From: Bifidobacterium felsineum
GTDB taxonomy: Bacteria > Actinomycetota > Actinomycetes > Actinomycetales > Bifidobacteriaceae
Reading direction: 5' to 3'
Assembly: GCF_002802915.1 (NCBI RefSeq)
Contig: NZ_PEBJ01000001.1
Coordinates: forward strand, 806,001 to 870,000
DNA length: 64,000 bases
The stretch's first letter is position 1; every line of letters starts with the position of its first letter. Of this stretch, positions 28,245 to 37,367 are shown in pieces. The position numbers and the translations under genes are program-made. Below the pieces are notes generated by a model, which worked only from the letters and a program-made list of their open reading frames with translations, was not told the origin of the DNA and ran no database searches.

Positions 28245-29708
28245 ATGCCCGAAACTGAGCAGATGCGCGCACTCGATACGGAGAAGATTCCGCTGAAACT
28301 GATTGGCGCCATCGTAGCTGTGGGCTCGCTGGCCTTTATCGGCATTCTGACCGAAACCGTGATGACTGTGCTGTTCCCCTCATTGATGCGTGAGTTCCAT
28401 GTGGACACCGCCACCGTGCAGTGGATCACTACGATTTATCTGCTGTCCGTGGCAGCCACGATGCCAATCAGCTCGTTTCTGAAACGCCGTTTTCCGCTGA
28501 AGGCCATCTTCCTTGCCGCAGTAGCGCTGGCCGTCATCGGTTCGTTGATCATGATTGTGGCACACGTCTTTCCGTTGCTGATCGTGGCACGCATTATTCA
28601 GGGCATCGGTTCCGGCATTGCCACACCACTGATGATCAACATCATTCTGGAACAGTCGCCACGCTCCAAGATTGGCCGTCTGATGGGTGTCGGCTCCCTG
28701 GTCATCACCGTCGCTCCCGCCATCGGTCCGACCGTCGGCGGTGCCGTGACCGCGATTTTGCCGTGGCGTGCCATTTTCGTGGCTGTTGTTCCGTTGGTGC
28801 TGATCGCCGCGTTTATCGGTATGAAATGCATTGAGCAGAAAATCCCCACGGAGGCCGCATTCCTTGATCCGATTCAGTTGGGCTCCATCATTCTGGCATT
28901 GGTCGGGTTGGTGCTGGCATTGAACCAGGGCGGTGTGGCCATCAGCGCGGCGGTGTCCGGCCAGGCGGCAGCCAAGTCCGGTGTGATTGCGATCGTGAGC
29001 TTGATCATCGGCCTAGGTTCTCTGCTGCTGTTCGCTTTGAGTTCCAAGAAGGCGTTCTCTCCGTTGCTGCGTCTGGGCATTCTGCGCGATCCTGTGGTAC
29101 TGCTGCATGTCATCGCCTATCTGGTGCTGCCGCTGGTGGCCATAGGATACGGTTACGTGATCACCAATGTGTCCCAGCTCTCCCTTGGCGTGAGCGCCTT
29201 TGTCGCCGGCTCTCTGGTACTGCCTGGTGCGTTGATTGGTGTGGTGTGCGCTCCTGTGGGTGGCTGGTTGTATGACCGTTTCGGTGCGGTCAAGCCGATT
29301 CTGATTCCTATTGGCATCGCCATCGCGGGGCCGGTGCTGATGCTCATCTTCTCCATGCATCTGACTGCTGCAATGCTGTGCGGTTTCTACTTCATTTTCG
29401 GCTTCTTCTACGCCGTGGGTGCCGCGAACATCATGACCAGCGGATTAAGCGGTGTGCCGCATGAGTTCCGCCCCGATGGCAACGCCATCTTCAATACCTG
29501 TCTGCAGTTCGGCGGCGCGGCCGGCACGGCCCTGTTCTCCACTATTCTGGCGGTGGCGCAGGCAGGCGCCGGCGAAGAAGGCACGTCGCGGTTCGCACAC
29601 GCCACGGCGGTCGGTGGCGCATGGACTTTCGCCACGATGACCGTGATTTGCCTCATTGGCTGGGGTTGTTTGGCGGCTGCCTTCCGTATCCGCGCCACAC
29701 GTCGTTAG
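28245..29708 (+). CDS. MFS transporter, DHA2 (multidrug) family
   Basis: 487-residue membrane transporter with about 14 membrane segments, expected to export toxic compounds by proton antiport. Motif A-like and motif C sequences are visible (RIIQGIGSGIATPLMINIILEQSPRSKIGRLMG and APAIGPTVGGAV). The N-terminal 20 residues are cytoplasmic. GAGGAG precedes the ATG by 8 bases. The gene is monocistronic with its own terminator (29722-29750). The substrate cannot be predicted. Confidence 0.88.
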   Translation: MPETEQMRALDTEKIPLKLIGAIVAVGSLAFIGILTETVMTVLFPSLMREFHVDTATVQWITTIYLLSVAATMPISSFLKRRFPLKAIFLAAVALAVIGSLIMIVAHVFPLLIVARIIQGIGSGIATPLMINIILEQSPRSKIGRLMGVGSLVITVAPAIGPTVGGAVTAILPWRAIFVAVVPLVLIAAFIGMKCIEQKIPTEAAFLDPIQLGSIILALVGLVLALNQGGVAISAAVSGQAAAKSGVIAIVSLIIGLGSLLLFALSSKKAFSPLLRLGILRDPVVLLHVIAYLVLPLVAIGYGYVITNVSQLSLGVSAFVAGSLVLPGALIGVVCAPVGGWLYDRFGAVKPILIPIGIAIAGPVLMLIFSMHLTAAMLCGFYFIFGFFYAVGAANIMTSGLSGVPHEFRPDGNAIFNTCLQFGGAAGTALFSTILAVAQAGAGEEGTSRFAHATAVGGAWTFATMTVICLIGWGCLAAAFRIRATRR

Positions 29709-29721
29709 GTGATTCCGGTCA

Positions 29722-29751
29722 GGCTCCTCTTACCAAGAGGAGCCGATTTTT
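29722..29751 (+). terminator. Terminator of the MFS gene
   Basis: GGCTCCTCTT and AAGAGGAGCC form a perfect 10-bp stem around ACC, followed by GATTTTT. Confidence 0.9.
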
Positions 29752-29779
29752 ATCCGCACCGCGGCCTAGGTTGGTGGCC

Positions 29780-30766
29780 ATGGGAATCGAGAACACGCAT
29801 AAGCTGATTGTCAATTGCCTGCCGCTGAACGAATCCGAACGGCAGACCTTCATCAAGGCTGCGCATGGGGTGCCTCAGGAGTTCGTGGGTGATTATGCGC
29901 ATCGAACGGATATGGTGTGGCCGGTGTCCATTCCGGAGGAACTCCGCGCCAAAGCCACGGCCGTAATCGGTAACTTTCCGCCAAGCGAAGCCGCACAATT
30001 CCCCAGACTTGAATGGCTGCAGACCTTCAGTGCCGGTGTGGACGCCTATCTCAAAGAAGGAGTCTTGCCTCGCGGCACAATGGTGACCAACGCCTCCGGC
30101 GCATATGGGCAGAGCGTCTCCGAGCACATGTTCGCCCTGATGTGGGCGCTGATGAAGAACATTAACCAATATGCCGCAAACCAGCGTGAGCATCGTTGGC
30201 ATGATCAGGGCTCAGTATTGAGCCCTGAAGGTGGCATCGCGCTGGTGATTGGCGCCGGCGATATCGGTTCGCATTTCGCACAATTGGCGCAGGGCATCGG
30301 TATGCGCACGTTTGGGGTGCGTCGTCACGCTGACGTGCCGGCAAAAGGCATCGAGAAAATGTACGGTTTCGAACGTTTGGATGCATTGTTGCCATTGGCG
30401 GATGTCGTGGCTCTCGCCGTGCCGCGTTCGCCGCAAACCCACCATCTGTTGAATGCAGAACGCTTGGCACGTCTGAAGGAAACCGCTATCGTCATCAACG
30501 CTGGACGTGGCGATGCCATCGACCCGGATGCGTTGGCCGAGGCGCTGCACGAAGGCCGGATTCATGGAGCCGGTTTGGATGTTACCGAACCGGAGCCGCT
30601 GCCTGAGTCAAGCCCGCTGTGGGATGAACCTCGCTGCTTGATCACCCCGCACGTGGCCGGCGGCAATCATTTGGAAAAGACCTCCGAACAGATCATTCGC
30701 ATTGCACAGACCAATGTATCCCGCTATGCGCGTCATCAGGAGCTGATCAACCTCGCTCGCAAATGA
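29780..30766 (+). CDS. D-isomer-specific 2-hydroxyacid dehydrogenase
   Basis: NAD(P)-dependent oxidoreductase of 328 residues. The Rossmann motif is GAGDIGSHFAQLAQGIGMRTFGV; the family signatures INAGRGDAIDPDALAEAL and GLDVTEPEPLPESSPLW and the catalytic His in TPHVAGGNH are present. The ATG at 29780 lies 7 bases after TAGGTT with no ribosome binding site, so the mRNA is probably leaderless. The substrate could be a 2-ketoacid such as hydroxypyruvate, but it cannot be fixed from the sequence. Confidence 0.87.
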   Translation: MGIENTHKLIVNCLPLNESERQTFIKAAHGVPQEFVGDYAHRTDMVWPVSIPEELRAKATAVIGNFPPSEAAQFPRLEWLQTFSAGVDAYLKEGVLPRGTMVTNASGAYGQSVSEHMFALMWALMKNINQYAANQREHRWHDQGSVLSPEGGIALVIGAGDIGSHFAQLAQGIGMRTFGVRRHADVPAKGIEKMYGFERLDALLPLADVVALAVPRSPQTHHLLNAERLARLKETAIVINAGRGDAIDPDALAEALHEGRIHGAGLDVTEPEPLPESSPLWDEPRCLITPHVAGGNHLEKTSEQIIRIAQTNVSRYARHQELINLARK

Positions 30767-30782
30767 GTGAGCAACCAAACAA

Positions 30783-30830
30783 CATGAATGCGGCCCGCAG
30801 AACATCATTGTCCTGCGGGCCGCATTCATG
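30783..30830. terminator. Bidirectional terminator hairpin
   Basis: CATGAATGCGGCCCGCAG and CTGCGGGCCGCATTCATG form a perfect 18-bp stem between the dehydrogenase and the convergent small gene. Confidence 0.8.
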
Positions 30831-30856
30831 ATATTGGAGAAGACAATCAGTCGCGA

Positions 30857-31276
30857 TCAGTACTTGTTCGCGCCGTTGCCTTCGAAGTCAACCTTGAATC
30901 CACGCTGGTAGTGCAGGAACATGGCGGCGCCGTAACGATCAACCGGACGGTGGGTGAACAGCATACGGATGGCGAACGCCGTCTGCACATCCTCCGGCAG
31001 CGCAAGGAACGCCTTGTGCGCATCCCAGTACGGGTTATGGGTGATGGCGGCGTCCGGAACGTAGGCGTAGCCGTATCCATCCTCGTTCACGTAGCCCATG
31101 AACGGCAGGCCCCAGGCGTTGTGGTTGGTCAGCTGGGTCTTGAAATACTCCACCTCGTCGAGCGCCTGATCGCTGATGCCAAAGCTCTTGGCAACCGAAT
31201 TGGCCTTGGCGGTCTTGGATGCCGGGTCCTTGCCGAACATATCCGGGTCTACAACGATGACTTTTTCTTCAGCCAT
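30857..31276 (-). CDS. Small protein of unknown function (139 aa)
   Basis: I do not recognise this protein. It starts at ATG 31274-31276 with AAAGGA upstream. It is soluble and rich in aromatic and acidic residues (LPFMGYVNEDGYGYAYVPDAAITHNPYWDAHKAFLALPEDVQ). No motif is recognised. It has its own promoter region, and the bidirectional terminator at 30783-30830 serves it. In style (short, soluble, strong ribosome binding site, isolated) it resembles the 89-residue gene at 22.6 kb, but no clear sequence similarity is visible. Confidence 0.7.
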   Translation of the reverse strand: MAEEKVIVVDPDMFGKDPASKTAKANSVAKSFGISDQALDEVEYFKTQLTNHNAWGLPFMGYVNEDGYGYAYVPDAAITHNPYWDAHKAFLALPEDVQTAFAIRMLFTHRPVDRYGAAMFLHYQRGFKVDFEGNGANKY

Positions 31277-31641
31277 GATGATCCTTTCACTGTAATGCCG
31301 TGCTTCATGGTGAAGTCGGTAATGTTCAATTACGTAGTAAAACGCACATCTCTAATCCTTGCTCTTGTGAGAAAGGATATGCACATTGGTTTGTGCTGGT
31401 TCTTTAGCCTAGCACTCAAAATGGCGTAAATAAGCGGTTTAACAAGTAATTCATGCGTTGGTAACTGTTTTGGAAGGTATTGTTTTTCTGTGATATCCAG
31501 TGTGTGTTTTTTGCTAAAGTGAACATTTATGATGTTCGATTTAATTTGCAACTGAACAACAAAAACGGCCGTACATGATTGGAACATGCACGGCCGGCGT
31601 GTCGCAATGATTGCGCTGCGTCTGTTTGACGGCGAAGGATG
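31277..31641. other. 365-base AT-rich intergenic region
   Basis: It contains the terminator of the TM2 gene (31561-31596) and, towards 31277, the promoter area of the 139-residue gene. The middle (31400-31560) is clearly richer in A+T than its surroundings. I find no convincing gene in it. Confidence 0.5.
31561..31596 (-). terminator. Terminator of the TM2 gene
   Basis: Read on the minus strand, CGGCCGTGCATG pairs with CATGTACGGCCG (one mismatch) and is followed by TTTTT. Confidence 0.85.
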
Positions 31642-32292
31642 CTAGTCGGAAAGCTCGTGGCCGTTAGCGTCCTGATGCCATGGGGAGCCATAGCGGCTAG
31701 TAAGAATGAGGATGCCTTCCACCAAGCCCCAGATGGTGGCGGCCAGCGGGCCAAGTCCGAGCAGAATCCAGCCCACGCAGGTGAGCAGCAGCTGGGCTAT
31801 CGCTTTGCCGGTATTGCCGAGGTAGAAGTTGTGCACGCCGAAAGCGCCAAGGAAGATGCCGAGCAGGCCTGCGGCGAGTTTGGACTTGGATGAGTATCCG
31901 GCACTGTACTGCGGAGCGCCATACTGCGGGTTGGGGGCGGTGTATTGCGGCTGCGTGTACGCGTTGGCAGGCTGACCATACTGCGGTTGCGCGTATTGTT
32001 GCTGACCATACTGCTGTCCGTAAGGCTGCTGCTGCGCATAGGCGCCAGGTTGAGCGTAGGCATTGCCCGGCTGCTGGCCATACTGCTGAGCGGATGCCGG
32101 CTGCTCATAAGCGTTCGTCTGTGGCTGCTCGTAGCCGCCGGCCGGTTGAGCCGGTTGCGTGTATGCGTTTGCCGCAGGGGCAGTTGGTGCCGGCTGCTGA
32201 ACGGATGGGTCCGGCACGTTCGATGGTTCCGGAGTGGTGTACGCGTTGGGGTCCGGATTAACCGGAGTATACGGTTGCTGATTATCACTCAT
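31642..32292 (-). CDS. TM2 domain membrane protein with Q/P/Y-rich N-terminus
   Basis: 216-residue protein. The first 140 residues are low-complexity, with repeated QYGQPxYAQPQY- and NAYxQP-like units rich in Gln, Pro, Tyr and Ala. The C-terminal 75 residues form a TM2 domain: SKLAAGLLGIFLGAFGVHNFYLGNTGKA, a second membrane segment and the GLVEGILILTSR end. AAGGGG lies upstream. An ATG one codon earlier (32295) is an equal alternative start. The function of bacterial TM2 proteins is not established. Confidence 0.85.
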   Translation of the reverse strand: MSDNQQPYTPVNPDPNAYTTPEPSNVPDPSVQQPAPTAPAANAYTQPAQPAGGYEQPQTNAYEQPASAQQYGQQPGNAYAQPGAYAQQQPYGQQYGQQQYAQPQYGQPANAYTQPQYTAPNPQYGAPQYSAGYSSKSKLAAGLLGIFLGAFGVHNFYLGNTGKAIAQLLLTCVGWILLGLGPLAATIWGLVEGILILTSRYGSPWHQDANGHELSD

Positions 32293-32389
32293 CATTGGGC
32301 CCCTTCTCGAGGTATATGGCGATGTTGTTTCGTCATTGACATACATCTTCTCACGTTTTGTCTAAAACAGAAACATCGGCTCGCACAAC

Positions 32390-32441
32390 ACGATGCGGCT
32401 GGCGGCTATGTTCCTCCATTGGAACATAGCCGCCAGCCGCA
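32390..32441. terminator. Perfect 23-bp hairpin between YhbY and TM2 genes
   Basis: The arms 32390-32412 and 32419-32441 are perfectly complementary and close a six-base loop. No T-run is present in either direction. It lies downstream of yhbY. Confidence 0.7.
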
Positions 32442-32479
32442 TCATAGATAATTCAAATAGTGCTGAGACTATCTGAGCC

Positions 32480-32785
32480 TTACTCGCGTACCAGTTTGAT
32501 GTGCTCCACATCCTCACGCTTGGAAGCGCGGTAGATCACGAAACGGTTGCCGATGGACTGCACCACTTCGGCGCCAAGCTGCTCGGCGAGTTCGGCGGCC
32601 GCCTCTTTGGCGGTCAGACCTGAGCCATCCTGCACGGCGCACTTGATCAGCTCATGCTTCTCGATGGTTTCATCAGCCTGCTTGATGGCCGCCTCGGTCA
32701 GATCGTTCTTGCCCACATAAAACAGCGGCTTCAATGTGTTGGCCATTGCGCGCAGCTGTTTGATTTGCTTCTTGGTTAATGCCAT
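32480..32785 (-). CDS. yhbY: CRM domain (YhbY) ribosome-assembly RNA-binding protein
   Basis: 101-residue single-domain CRM protein that associates with large ribosomal subunit precursors. The start MALTKKQIKQLRAMA and the glycine-rich stretch corresponding to GxxG (YVGKNDLT) are present, as is the C-terminal IGNRFVIYRASK. Length and sequence match the family throughout. GGAATT precedes the ATG. Confidence 0.9.
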   Translation of the reverse strand: MALTKKQIKQLRAMANTLKPLFYVGKNDLTEAAIKQADETIEKHELIKCAVQDGSGLTAKEAAAELAEQLGAEVVQSIGNRFVIYRASKREDVEHIKLVRE

Positions 32786-32863
32786 GAGAATTCCTTACAT
32801 TCGAGTAACCACTCGAGCATAGCCGTCGGGCCGGATGTGACTGCAAGCTTGACGGCTATACGG

Positions 32864-35206
32864 CTAGAGCATCACGATGGCCGCGATATAGGCGATGATG
32901 ATTACAGCGAACAGCGCATCGGCGGGGCCGGGGGAGAACACTCGCCAATGCGTGCGCGTGATGCCTTCCTCATAGCAACGGGCGTCCAATGCCAGGCTCA
33001 GATTGTCTGCATGACGCAAGGTGCCCGCGAACACCGGCACGATGATTGCACTCATGGCTTTCACACGTTGCCCGAGAGAACCGGTTTCCACTGATCCGCC
33101 ACGTGCCGCCTGGGCGTCGATGATTGACTTGGTCTCGCCGGTCAATGTAGGGATGAATCGCAGTGCGAGGCTCATCACCAATGCGATCTCCTGAGTATGC
33201 ATACCGAGTCGCTGCAACGGGTGCAGCAATGATTCGAAGGCATCGGTCATGGCCGTGGGTGTGGTGGTTTGTAGGAACACCGCGCCAAGAATGATCACCA
33301 GAGCGAATCGGCATGCGTAGAGCACTGCAATCATCACACCGTCCGAGGTTATGGAAAGCGGGCCAAGGCTGACAAGCGTGCTGCCGGTACGTACCACGAT
33401 GAGATTGGTCAGACTCATCAGTGCAAGCAACGCCAGAATCGGATGAATGGCGGAGAACAACCGAATTGGGTGGATTCCGGCGGCGGTGATGATACCGAAG
33501 GTCACAGCCGCGCCCAATATGAGTTGCGCGGGCGTATTGACCGCAAACATGGTGAACATAGCCGCCAGGAATCCCACCATTTTCATTCGGGGATCCAGTC
33601 GGCCCACGTAGGAATGGTTGCGTACGGGTTTGGAGCTGCCATTCGTATCAACGGATGTTTCACGCACGGTTTCATGCTCATCCGGCATGCACGTCACACG
33701 GTCGGCCAATGCGAATGCCTCGGCACGATCATGGGTGATCATCACGATGGTCACCCCTTGGCGCTGCAACGTGCGAATCAGCTCATGGATGCGCGCCTTG
33801 GCTCGCATATCCAAACTCGCCGTTGGCTCATCCATAATCAGGACTTTCGGCTGGCATGCCACCACGCCGGCGATGGCGACCAGTCGTTGCTGGCCACCGG
33901 AAAGATCGAATGGGGAGCGGTTCGCAAGGTGCTCGATATGCAAGGCTTTCAACGCATCGCCCACGCGAGTCTGCACCTGCGCCTCGTCCAGCTTCTGGTT
34001 GCGAGGACCGTACGCTACATCGTCGGCCACGGTATCCGCGAACAACTGATGCTCAGGATGCTGCATCACATAGCCGACGCGGCTGCGCAATTGCATAAGC
34101 TGTTCGCGGTTCGCGCCACGAAGCTTTCCCGCACGCGTTACCTGCGATACCGGGACACCCGACACCTCGATGGAACCGCCCGTCGGCTTGCCCAAAGCGC
34201 ACAACAGCTTGGCCAACGTGGACTTGCCGGAACCATTGGCGCCCATGATGGCCAAGGTCTCGCCTTGCATCACATGGAATGAAAGATTCTGAATAACCGT
34301 GCGGCCAGAGCCGTAACGGTATTGCAGATGCTCCACACGAATGGCTGCGGAAGCATGTGTTCCGGCTGGCTCGCTGTCCAACGCTTGATCGCCCAGAAGC
34401 GGCAGATTACCGCCAGTTACAGAGTCTGATGTGCCAACGGGCACTACAGTTTGCACAACTCCAGGTTCAGGGCAAGGAGCATCATGAGGATTGGCGATTT
34501 CGATGATGCGCCCTTGTTCCATATGCACGATGCGGTCGGCATGCAGCGTCTCATCGGCGTGATGAGTCACGTGCACAATGGTGGTGCCTCGGGCCTGCAG
34601 CCTGTCAAGCACGGTCATGACTTCCGCACGTGCAGTCTCATCCAGCATGGCGGTGGGTTCATCGAGCACCAAAATAGCCGGATTCATGGCAAGCATACCG
34701 GCGATGGCCGCACGCTGCTGCTGGCCGCCACTCATGCGTGTGGGGTCTGAGGCGCGATGCGAGGCAAGGCCTACGGCTGTAAGGCTTGCCTCGATGCGCT
34801 CGCCGATATGGGAGCGCTCCAACCCTAGGTTTTCCGGGCCGAAGGCGACATCGTCCTCGACCACTGTGGTGACGATCTGGTCTTCCGGATTCTGGAACAC
34901 CATGCCGATGCCACGGCGTGCGGCACGGTATTCAGCGGCGTTCGGACCGGCTGACGAAGTATATACAGTGTGGCCAAGTAAGGTGATGGCACCGGAGTCG
35001 GGTGCGGTCAGGCCGGCAATCAATCTGGCCAACGTGGATTTGCCGGAGCCATTCGGCCCTACGAGGCAGAGTCGCTCACCGGCATATACGGTGAGCGAAA
35101 CGTCATCCAACGCCCAAGTCGAACCGTGATCATAACTGAATCGAATATGACTGAGCTCGGCGGCTGGGGTGGTGGACTGTTGCGGACTGTCTGGCATGGT
35201 ACTCAT
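32864..35206 (-). CDS. Fused ECF transporter energising module (EcfA-EcfA-EcfT)
   Basis: A 780-residue fusion of two ATPases and the transmembrane coupling protein. ATPase 1 (about 15-245) has Walker A GPNGSGKST and signature MSGGQQQR. ATPase 2 (about 290-505) has GANGSGKST and signature LSGGQQRL. The EcfT part (about 530-780) has several membrane helices and the two coupling motifs AQAARGG and LDARCYEEG. In most bacteria these are three genes; here one polypeptide carries the whole module. It lies downstream of the S-component gene ribU and probably serves RibU and other S components. Confidence 0.9.
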   Translation of the reverse strand: MSTMPDSPQQSTTPAAELSHIRFSYDHGSTWALDDVSLTVYAGERLCLVGPNGSGKSTLARLIAGLTAPDSGAITLLGHTVYTSSAGPNAAEYRAARRGIGMVFQNPEDQIVTTVVEDDVAFGPENLGLERSHIGERIEASLTAVGLASHRASDPTRMSGGQQQRAAIAGMLAMNPAILVLDEPTAMLDETARAEVMTVLDRLQARGTTIVHVTHHADETLHADRIVHMEQGRIIEIANPHDAPCPEPGVVQTVVPVGTSDSVTGGNLPLLGDQALDSEPAGTHASAAIRVEHLQYRYGSGRTVIQNLSFHVMQGETLAIMGANGSGKSTLAKLLCALGKPTGGSIEVSGVPVSQVTRAGKLRGANREQLMQLRSRVGYVMQHPEHQLFADTVADDVAYGPRNQKLDEAQVQTRVGDALKALHIEHLANRSPFDLSGGQQRLVAIAGVVACQPKVLIMDEPTASLDMRAKARIHELIRTLQRQGVTIVMITHDRAEAFALADRVTCMPDEHETVRETSVDTNGSSKPVRNHSYVGRLDPRMKMVGFLAAMFTMFAVNTPAQLILGAAVTFGIITAAGIHPIRLFSAIHPILALLALMSLTNLIVVRTGSTLVSLGPLSITSDGVMIAVLYACRFALVIILGAVFLQTTTPTAMTDAFESLLHPLQRLGMHTQEIALVMSLALRFIPTLTGETKSIIDAQAARGGSVETGSLGQRVKAMSAIIVPVFAGTLRHADNLSLALDARCYEEGITRTHWRVFSPGPADALFAVIIIAYIAAIVML

Positions 35207-35258
35207 TCGTTGACAATGCTCTGTTGGGCTTCAATGTTGTGGAAAATCAGGTGATTTC

Positions 35259-35364
35259 GGCATTATGTGCGCGGCCGAACGAAGAGCACGCGCACATAAT
35301 GCCTGTTTGGGCCATTGAAAAGACACTATGTGCGCGGGACTGTCGTTCAGCCGCGCACATAATG
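35259..35364. repeat. Two related inverted repeats between ribU and the ECF gene
   Basis: First dyad: GGCATTATGTGCGCG (35259-35273) and CGCGCACATAATGCC (35289-35303). Second dyad: CACTATGTGCGCG (35324-35336) and CGCGCACATAATG (35352-35364), one mismatch. Both loops are 15 bases, and the second loop is close to the reverse complement of the first (shared GAACGA). Both right arms are followed by CCTGTTT. Confidence 0.8.
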
Positions 35365-35399
35365 CCTGTTTACAGAAATCGAATGATCTCACGCATCTG

Positions 35400-36044
35400 T
35401 CACTGCTGCTTGGCGAGCAGGTTGGAGATCGGCTTGTAGATTAGGAAGGTCACCACGGCGTGGATGGCCATCTTAGCCAGGTTGAATGGCAGCAGGATTG
35501 GCAGAATCATGGCGGCGACCGCAGCGTATGACATGTGCGCGTAGATCGGGGTGATCACCAGGTTGCCGAGCAAAGCGGCCACGATGGCCAGCACGGCACC
35601 TGCCAGAATGCCGAGAGCGGCGCCCTTGCGGGAACGAATCTTACGGTAGATGAGCGATGCCGGAACAGACAGGCACAGTGCCACGAGCACGGCCATCAGC
35701 GAACCCCACGGATCGGCGAACATATGGGGCACGAAGCCCAGCACGGAGACGATGATGGCGGCGGAGGGGCCGTAGGCGAAGCCGGCAATCAGGCAGACGA
35801 TGCCGGATGGGTCGTACTTCAGCCAGGCGACCGGCGTGATCGGGAATTCAATGAAGCTGGTGACCATGGCCAGTGCCACGAACAGGGCGTACATGGCGAT
35901 GCGCCTGGTGGACCAGCGGCCGGAATCGGCGACGCCAGTGGAGTGCGAGCCGAGCTTGGCGTTGGCGGTTGAACCGGCTGCGCCTTCCGCCTCGGGTGCG
36001 ACGGAACGGATTGCTTGCATGCGAATACGCGAAGAAATGCTCAT
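35400..36044 (-). CDS. ribU: ECF transporter S component, riboflavin (RibU)
   Basis: 214-residue membrane protein that captures riboflavin for the ECF transporter. Six membrane segments are predicted after a 45-residue cytoplasmic N-terminus. RibU-like stretches are visible (FIEFPITPVAWLKYDPSGIVCLIAGFAYGP). The start at 36042-36044 has GAGGG 5 bases upstream. An in-frame ATG at 36065 lies inside the riboswitch and is not used. The FMN riboswitch directly upstream identifies the substrate. The energising module gene follows on the same strand. Confidence 0.92.
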   Translation of the reverse strand: MSISSRIRMQAIRSVAPEAEGAAGSTANAKLGSHSTGVADSGRWSTRRIAMYALFVALAMVTSFIEFPITPVAWLKYDPSGIVCLIAGFAYGPSAAIIVSVLGFVPHMFADPWGSLMAVLVALCLSVPASLIYRKIRSRKGAALGILAGAVLAIVAALLGNLVITPIYAHMSYAAVAAMILPILLPFNLAKMAIHAVVTFLIYKPISNLLAKQQ

Positions 36045-36054
36045 TAGAGCCCTC

Positions 36055-36196
36055 GTTTCTTCCATCCGGACTATACCGTTGGCTCCGGAATCTCACCGGA
36101 TCAGCCGCTTTCGCGGGTCGCGGGCTTCTGCGCGTTCCCGTTATGAACCCCGGGTGCACAGTTACCGCCAGTAAGGAATTTCACCTTCCCTGAAAC
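36055..36196 (-). promoter_or_regulatory. FMN riboswitch (RFN element)
   Basis: On the minus strand the conserved blocks appear in order: AGGGAAGGTGAAATTCC, TACTGGCGGTAA, AGCCCGCGA, GTGAGATTCCGGAGCCAACGG and TATAGTCCGGATGG. Helix P1 is GTTTC/GAAAC at the ends. The 3' strand of P1 touches the Shine-Dalgarno sequence GAGGG (36050-36054), so FMN binding can control translation of ribU. Confidence 0.95.
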
Positions 36197-36353
36197 TAAC
36201 AGGCATATTCATACGCCATGTTCCGTACAGATGCAAGCCGTATTTCATTTTGGGCATAGCGTCATGCCCCGAACATCGGGGTTGATGCTATGCCTGCCTG
36301 TACTGAACACCGTTCGTGTGAGCTAGGGAACAAGTGTGCATAGAATGGAACCC

Positions 36354-37367
36354 ATGAGTGAAAAGCATGCCGCAAAGCGAACCATCAACAAACTTGCCTT
36401 GATCGTCACCACCTTCAAGCGTCAGCAGCTGCTTGAAGTGCTGTTCGATTCGATTCTCGCGCTGGAACAGGCACCTTGGCGCATCATCATCGTGGACAAC
36501 GAGCACTCCGACAAGACCGCCGACATGGTCAGTGAATTCTCCGCAAAGGTGACCGGCCAGTGGGGGACCACTGTGGCGGATCTTTCCGGCAACGAGGAAC
36601 GTGTGGTATACGCTCCGCAAACCGAGAATCTTGGCGGCGCAGGTGGCTTCTCCGCCGGCGTGAAGAAGGCCTACGAACTTGGTGCCGAATGGTTCTGGGT
36701 GATGGATGACGATGTGGCCGTGCTGCCGGACGCCCTCGGCAAACTCGCCAAGTGGACCGATAAGCATGAAGTGATTCAAGGTTCCCGCTATGACTATGAT
36801 GGCGGCCCGTTCTACTGGCAGTACGATTTCATCGTGCCGCTGGGCATTCCGAATCCCATCGCTCCGGCCGCATTCGGTCCGGCCGGATACCGTGTGATGG
36901 ACACCCTGTGCTTCGAAGGTGGCCTGTTCAACCGCCGCGTGGTCAAGGCCATCGGCCTGCCGGACCCGCGCTTCTTCATCTACTGGGATGACACGATTTA
37001 CGGCTACCGTGCCAGCAAGGTCACCAATCCGATCGTGGTGCCGGATGTGATTCTGCGCCGGACCCGCGAAATCGGCAACTGGGATATCGCCGGTGTGCGC
37101 CAGCTCAACTCCACCTCCGACATGAACCGTTACCACATCATGCGCAACCGCGGCTACATGGCCCGTTACTTCATGGTGCACGGCGACTTCCATCCGCTGA
37201 TTTTCGGCTTCGGCACGTTCCTGACCGCAGTCAAGGAAGTAATTCGCCTCGTGATGGTGGACCGCGAACATGTGAGGACCGGCTTGGCCAAGATTGCGCA
37301 AGGCTGGTGGGATTCCCGCAAGCTGCTGCACGATCCCGACTGGAAGCCAATGCCTCCACTGGAGTAA
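36354..37367 (+). CDS. Glycosyltransferase family 2
   Basis: 337-residue GT-A fold enzyme, probably transferring a sugar to a cell-envelope glycan. The nucleotide-sugar region ALIVTTFKRQQLLEVLFDSI, the metal-binding MDDDV (DXD-type) and a C-terminal part rich in aromatic and Arg residues are present. The layout resembles rhamnosyl- and galactofuranosyltransferases (GlfT-type), which also use DDD. The ATG at 36354 lies 7 bases after TAGAAT without a ribosome binding site, so the transcript is probably leaderless. Acceptor and donor are unknown. Confidence 0.85.
   Translation: MSEKHAAKRTINKLALIVTTFKRQQLLEVLFDSILALEQAPWRIIIVDNEHSDKTADMVSEFSAKVTGQWGTTVADLSGNEERVVYAPQTENLGGAGGFSAGVKKAYELGAEWFWVMDDDVAVLPDALGKLAKWTDKHEVIQGSRYDYDGGPFYWQYDFIVPLGIPNPIAPAAFGPAGYRVMDTLCFEGGLFNRRVVKAIGLPDPRFFIYWDDTIYGYRASKVTNPIVVPDVILRRTREIGNWDIAGVRQLNSTSDMNRYHIMRNRGYMARYFMVHGDFHPLIFGFGTFLTAVKEVIRLVMVDREHVRTGLAKIAQGWWDSRKLLHDPDWKPMPPLE

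Noticed and set aside
35259-35364. Possible CRISPR repeats
   Set aside because: There are only two dyads, each palindromic with internally related loops. No regular spacer array and no cas genes are nearby.
36045-36065. ATG at 36065 as ribU start
   Set aside because: It falls within the conserved 3' end of the FMN riboswitch, while the ATG at 36044 has a proper ribosome binding site.
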